Shown piece after piece: positions 62,097 to 64,000 of a DNA stretch of 64,000 nt (within the stretch, counting starts at the first letter, position 1; each line of letters begins with the position of its first letter). This DNA is from Cyanobacteria bacterium UBA6446. Its GTDB lineage: Bacteria; Cyanobacteriota; Vampirovibrionia; Gastranaerophilales; Gastranaerophilaceae. The notes under the pieces were generated by a model. The model ran no database searches. It had not been told where the DNA came from and saw only the letters and a program-made list of their open reading frames with translations. The stretch spans positions 1 to 64,000 of the forward strand of contig DJOE01000004.1 in assembly GCA_002438405.1 (NCBI GenBank). Reading direction: 5' to 3'. The position numbers and the translations under genes were made by a program.

Positions 62097-62170
62097 GTGT
62101 TCAAGATTACTACGTCACTCCGTATAGACTGCTCTGAGATTTGTTCAGCTTGTTTCCTCGTAATGACATG
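62097..62170 (-). repeat. Inverted copy of the right half of element A
   Basis: GTGTTCAAGATTACTACGTC... to TAATGACATG is the reverse complement of 9373-9447 with about 4 differences over 74 bp. Confidence 0.85.
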
Positions 62171-62250
62171 CTTTTAAGAAAAAAGAAAAGCTCATTACAT
62201 TTTCTCCCTCGCCCATTTATGGGAGAGGGTTGGGGTGAGGGTTTATTTTA

Positions 62251-62343
62251 CCATGTCATTACGAACGGGTATAAAGTCATTTGTTGTTGAAATCAAAAAT
62301 ATTTGCTAGTGTCGTAATCCATAACACAGGGATGATTACAAAT
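62251..62343. repeat. Direct repeat, copy 2
   Basis: Second copy of the 61936 repeat, 315 bp away; it ends 39 nt from the stop of the pseudopilin gene. Confidence 0.85.
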
Positions 62344-62381
62344 AGAGGTTAGCATTACTATGCGAACACGATAAATTCTAC

Positions 62382-63509
62382 TTATTTCCCAACACAAATA
62401 CCATAAGTCCCACCCATTACTGTACTCTTAATATTATCCAGTTCCTCATCGTCATATACAACTTTTGCCATAAAAGGCTTAGAACCTTTTGTAGATGACC
62501 AATACATCAATTGAGGAATATCTAAATTCTCTTTTTTAGCTTTTGAGAGTATAGATTTTAAAGTCGCAGCATCTGGCATGGACATATCAAGTCCATCACA
62601 GGCTTTTTTTGCTCCAGCCCACTTATTCGGAGATCCAGTAAAAAAAGATGGCAGTGTTGACCAACCTGGATCATATTTTTCAATATCAGGGTCATCTAAT
62701 GTTAGACCATCAAATGATGGTAAAACATATACACAACCAATACCAGAAACCTCAACACCTGCACAACCTTTACTGAATTTTGCTACTTTAAAACTTCTTA
62801 TATCATATTGTTTACCATTACGTGCTTCGCTATTTGGACCTTTAAACCCATTCACGTCCATTACAAAGTCAATTGGCGCAGTTACACTTGTTGTGTATGC
62901 AAATTTCTTAGTTCTACCAAAACCAATTGGTAAATCTGCAAAGCTTGGGGTTACTGTATCACCATCACCTATTATTCCTGCATTTGGATTGTAAGTCATA
63001 ATTAGTGTTGCACCATCAGCTAAAATTATACCAACATTATCACTTTTGTTGTCTTTTAAATTTAGGTTCTTTCCTGTTTTTGCTTTTGATACGTCATAGG
63101 TTTCACCATCTGTTGTGGTTACTGTTTTTGTCGGCCAACAATCTGCAATATGCGCTGCATCACATCGTGTACTTATTTTTATATATTTTGAAAATTCATC
63201 TACAAATTCATCTGTACTTGCATAAGTTCTTTCTAGTCCTCCATCTGCTCTCATTAAATCCATGGATTTTGTAATCTTTTGAGCTAAGTTTGCTTGTGCT
63301 TCTGAATTACTACGTTCTGCAATATTTTTTAGCAATGTTGGCATTGTTAGTGCTGCTACCACTCCAATTACTCCGAGGGTGATTAGAACTTCGGCAAGGG
63401 TGAAAGCAAATTTTTTATTCGGAGTTACACCGCTGAAAACCTCTCTACAAGCGGGTTTTAGATTACCCCCCCCCCCCTTGAAAACCGTTCTATGACTGCG
63501 TTTTGACAT
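62382..63509 (-). CDS. Type II/IV pseudopilin with G12 tract in its leader
   Basis: A 375-aa pseudopilin. The signature FTLAEVLITLGVIGVVAALTMP begins at residue 36 after a 35-residue leader, with Glu at +5. The mature domain is long (CWPTKTVTTTDGETYDVSKA, CAGVEVSGIGCVYVLPSFDG) and may bind metal or ligand, as minor pseudopilins do. Leader residues 11-15 (KGGGG) are encoded by a run of 12 G. The start at 63509 has AGGAAG 9 nt upstream. Flanked on both sides by dispersed repeats; no other secretion or pilus genes are near. Confidence 0.87.
   Translation of the reverse strand: MSKRSHRTVFKGGGGNLKPACREVFSGVTPNKKFAFTLAEVLITLGVIGVVAALTMPTLLKNIAERSNSEAQANLAQKITKSMDLMRADGGLERTYASTDEFVDEFSKYIKISTRCDAAHIADCWPTKTVTTTDGETYDVSKAKTGKNLNLKDNKSDNVGIILADGATLIMTYNPNAGIIGDGDTVTPSFADLPIGFGRTKKFAYTTSVTAPIDFVMDVNGFKGPNSEARNGKQYDIRSFKVAKFSKGCAGVEVSGIGCVYVLPSFDGLTLDDPDIEKYDPGWSTLPSFFTGSPNKWAGAKKACDGLDMSMPDAATLKSILSKAKKENLDIPQLMYWSSTKGSKPFMAKVVYDDEELDNIKSTVMGGTYGICVGK
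63466..63477 (-). repeat. Homopolymeric tract of 12 G (coding strand)
   Basis: Twelve consecutive C on the plus strand, near codon 12 of the pseudopilin. Loss or gain of one base would shift the frame before the mature protein. Confidence 0.9.
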
Positions 63510-63565
63510 TTTTCATGCTTCCTTTCTTTTGTTATGCTTAACACACTGACTTTTGTGTTTACTGC

Positions 63566-63654
63566 GCCTCGCATTAAACGTGTCTCCGAGCCTGCCGACT
63601 AGTCCTGCAGACAGCCTATCATTTCGGCAGGCTGCTCCGCACTCTGCTCGGCTT
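63566..63654. repeat. Copy C of the hairpin interior of element A
   Basis: An 89-bp match to 9263-9351 with about six substitutions, including the 10-bp stem AGCCTGCCGA / TCGGCAGGCT. It lies upstream of the pseudopilin start and downstream of the nitroreductase gene. Confidence 0.9.
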
Positions 63655-63711
63655 GTTTTTATTATACAAGATTTTTTGAACATGCGCAAGATGGAGGTTA
63701 AACATTAACCA

Positions 63712-64000
63712 CTAAACAAAAGATACAACTTCATCAAAAGATTTTCTTAATTTTTTAGTCACACGAGGTTTATCTTCATAACCAAGAGTCAAAATATCTA
63801 TCAAAACTTGTTTATCATTTAAGTCCAAAGCTTCTTTCACTTTATGTGTCAATGCTGCATCTGTTTTTGTAACTTCATTTGCAAATGCACCAACAACGCA
63901 AGCTCCAACACCTAATTCTTGTGCTTCTAGTGTCATATAAGACACTGCATAAGTAACACCCTCAACACTTCTCAACAAGACTTCGTACTCACCAACATTT
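63712..64000 (-). CDS. Nitroreductase-family protein, C-terminal part (5' end outside the window)
   Basis: The frame stays open to the right edge. The visible ~96 residues match the end of FMN-dependent nitroreductases: TYAVSYMTLEAQELGVGACV, then VKEALDLNDKQVLIDILTLGYEDKPR and a basic tail. Such enzymes reduce nitro compounds, quinones or flavins. The TTG near 63978 is not a start because homology continues above it. Confidence 0.8.
   Translation of the reverse strand, partial: NVGEYEVLLRSVEGVTYAVSYMTLEAQELGVGACVVGAFANEVTKTDAALTHKVKEALDLNDKQVLIDILTLGYEDKPRVTKKLRKSFDEVVSFV

Larger units (their letters stand above)
61707..62381. other. 675-nt gene-free region made mostly of repeats
   Basis: No supported gene. 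It holds two hairpins (CCTCC-ACTTGTT-GGAGG near 61888 and CGAAATC-TTT-GATTTCG near 61907), a ~94-bp direct repeat, an inverted copy of the right half of the 9.2-kb element, and GGGAGAGGGTTGGGGTGAGG near 62221, a typical intergenic-repeat sequence. Confidence 0.8.

Noticed and set aside
61936..62343. CRISPR array
   Set aside because: Only two ~94-bp repeats 315 bp apart, with no regular short spacers and no cas genes.

Overview
The window is a 64 kb, AT-rich (roughly 30-35% GC by eye), gene-dense bacterial segment with short intergenic gaps, Shine-Dalgarno-led genes and hairpin/T-run terminators. My best guess for the organism is a gut-type non-photosynthetic relative of Cyanobacteria (Vampirovibrionia/Melainabacteria, order Gastranaerophilales). 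The reasons are a Gram-negative envelope (TonB/ExbB/ExbD, TolC, membrane fusion protein), a Ski2/Mtr4-like DEVH helicase with a C-terminal DSHCT-type region as in Cyanobacteria, cyanobacterial-type IF-3 and ClpC, pseudopilins of the FTLAEVLITLG type, and many lineage-restricted hypothetical proteins. This assignment is inference; no rRNA gene is present.

Layout. 0-8.7 kb: the end of a PilZ protein with an Asp-Thr repeat, a 630-aa Ala-rich coiled-coil protein, then fabI, ribF, a CNT nucleoside transporter, a TPR protein, pth and an XRE regulator. 8.8-9.5 kb: tRNA-Lys and a repeat-rich gap with a MITE-like element. 9.5-18.5 kb: a metallophosphatase, small secreted and membrane proteins, an unusual membrane-anchored GT-B glycosyltransferase, clpC and serS. 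18.6-29.8 kb: the helicase, a pseudopilin divergent from a small XRE repressor, the overlapping smc-scpA-scpB-metzincin operon and a phosphodiester glycosidase-family protein. 30-38 kb: accessory region with a regulator made of four GntR-type winged helices, umuC, a tandem-duplicated hypothetical pair, trpS, a secreted nuclease-fold candidate, a divergent NDP-kinase-like protein, a degenerate integrase and a broken TauE gene beside tRNA-Phe. 38-47 kb: infC, a small protein, a TPR lipoprotein, dus, and an envelope energy-transduction cluster (periplasmic proteins, TonB, ExbB, two ExbD). 47-58 kb: EmrA-like/MarR/TolC export genes, an orphan PAS histidine kinase, a PfkB kinase, a large lineage-specific protein and pnp. 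58-64 kb: a shortened DUF3137 locus, a CHAP-like hydrolase between two tRNA-Arg genes, lemA with a full DUF3137 gene, a repeat-rich gap, a second pseudopilin with a 12-G tract in its leader, and a nitroreductase running off the end.

How it fits together. Core information-processing genes alternate with envelope modules: TonB/ExbBD energy transduction, tripartite export, pseudopilins, and LemA/DUF3137. The least-explained features are the four-fold GntR protein, the pseudopilin leaders that carry repeat DNA or a slippable G tract, a recurrent short SFTG-like motif near the N-termini of unrelated proteins, a probable AUA start on infC, and several genes whose -10 box sits only 6-7 nt before the start codon (candidate leaderless mRNAs).
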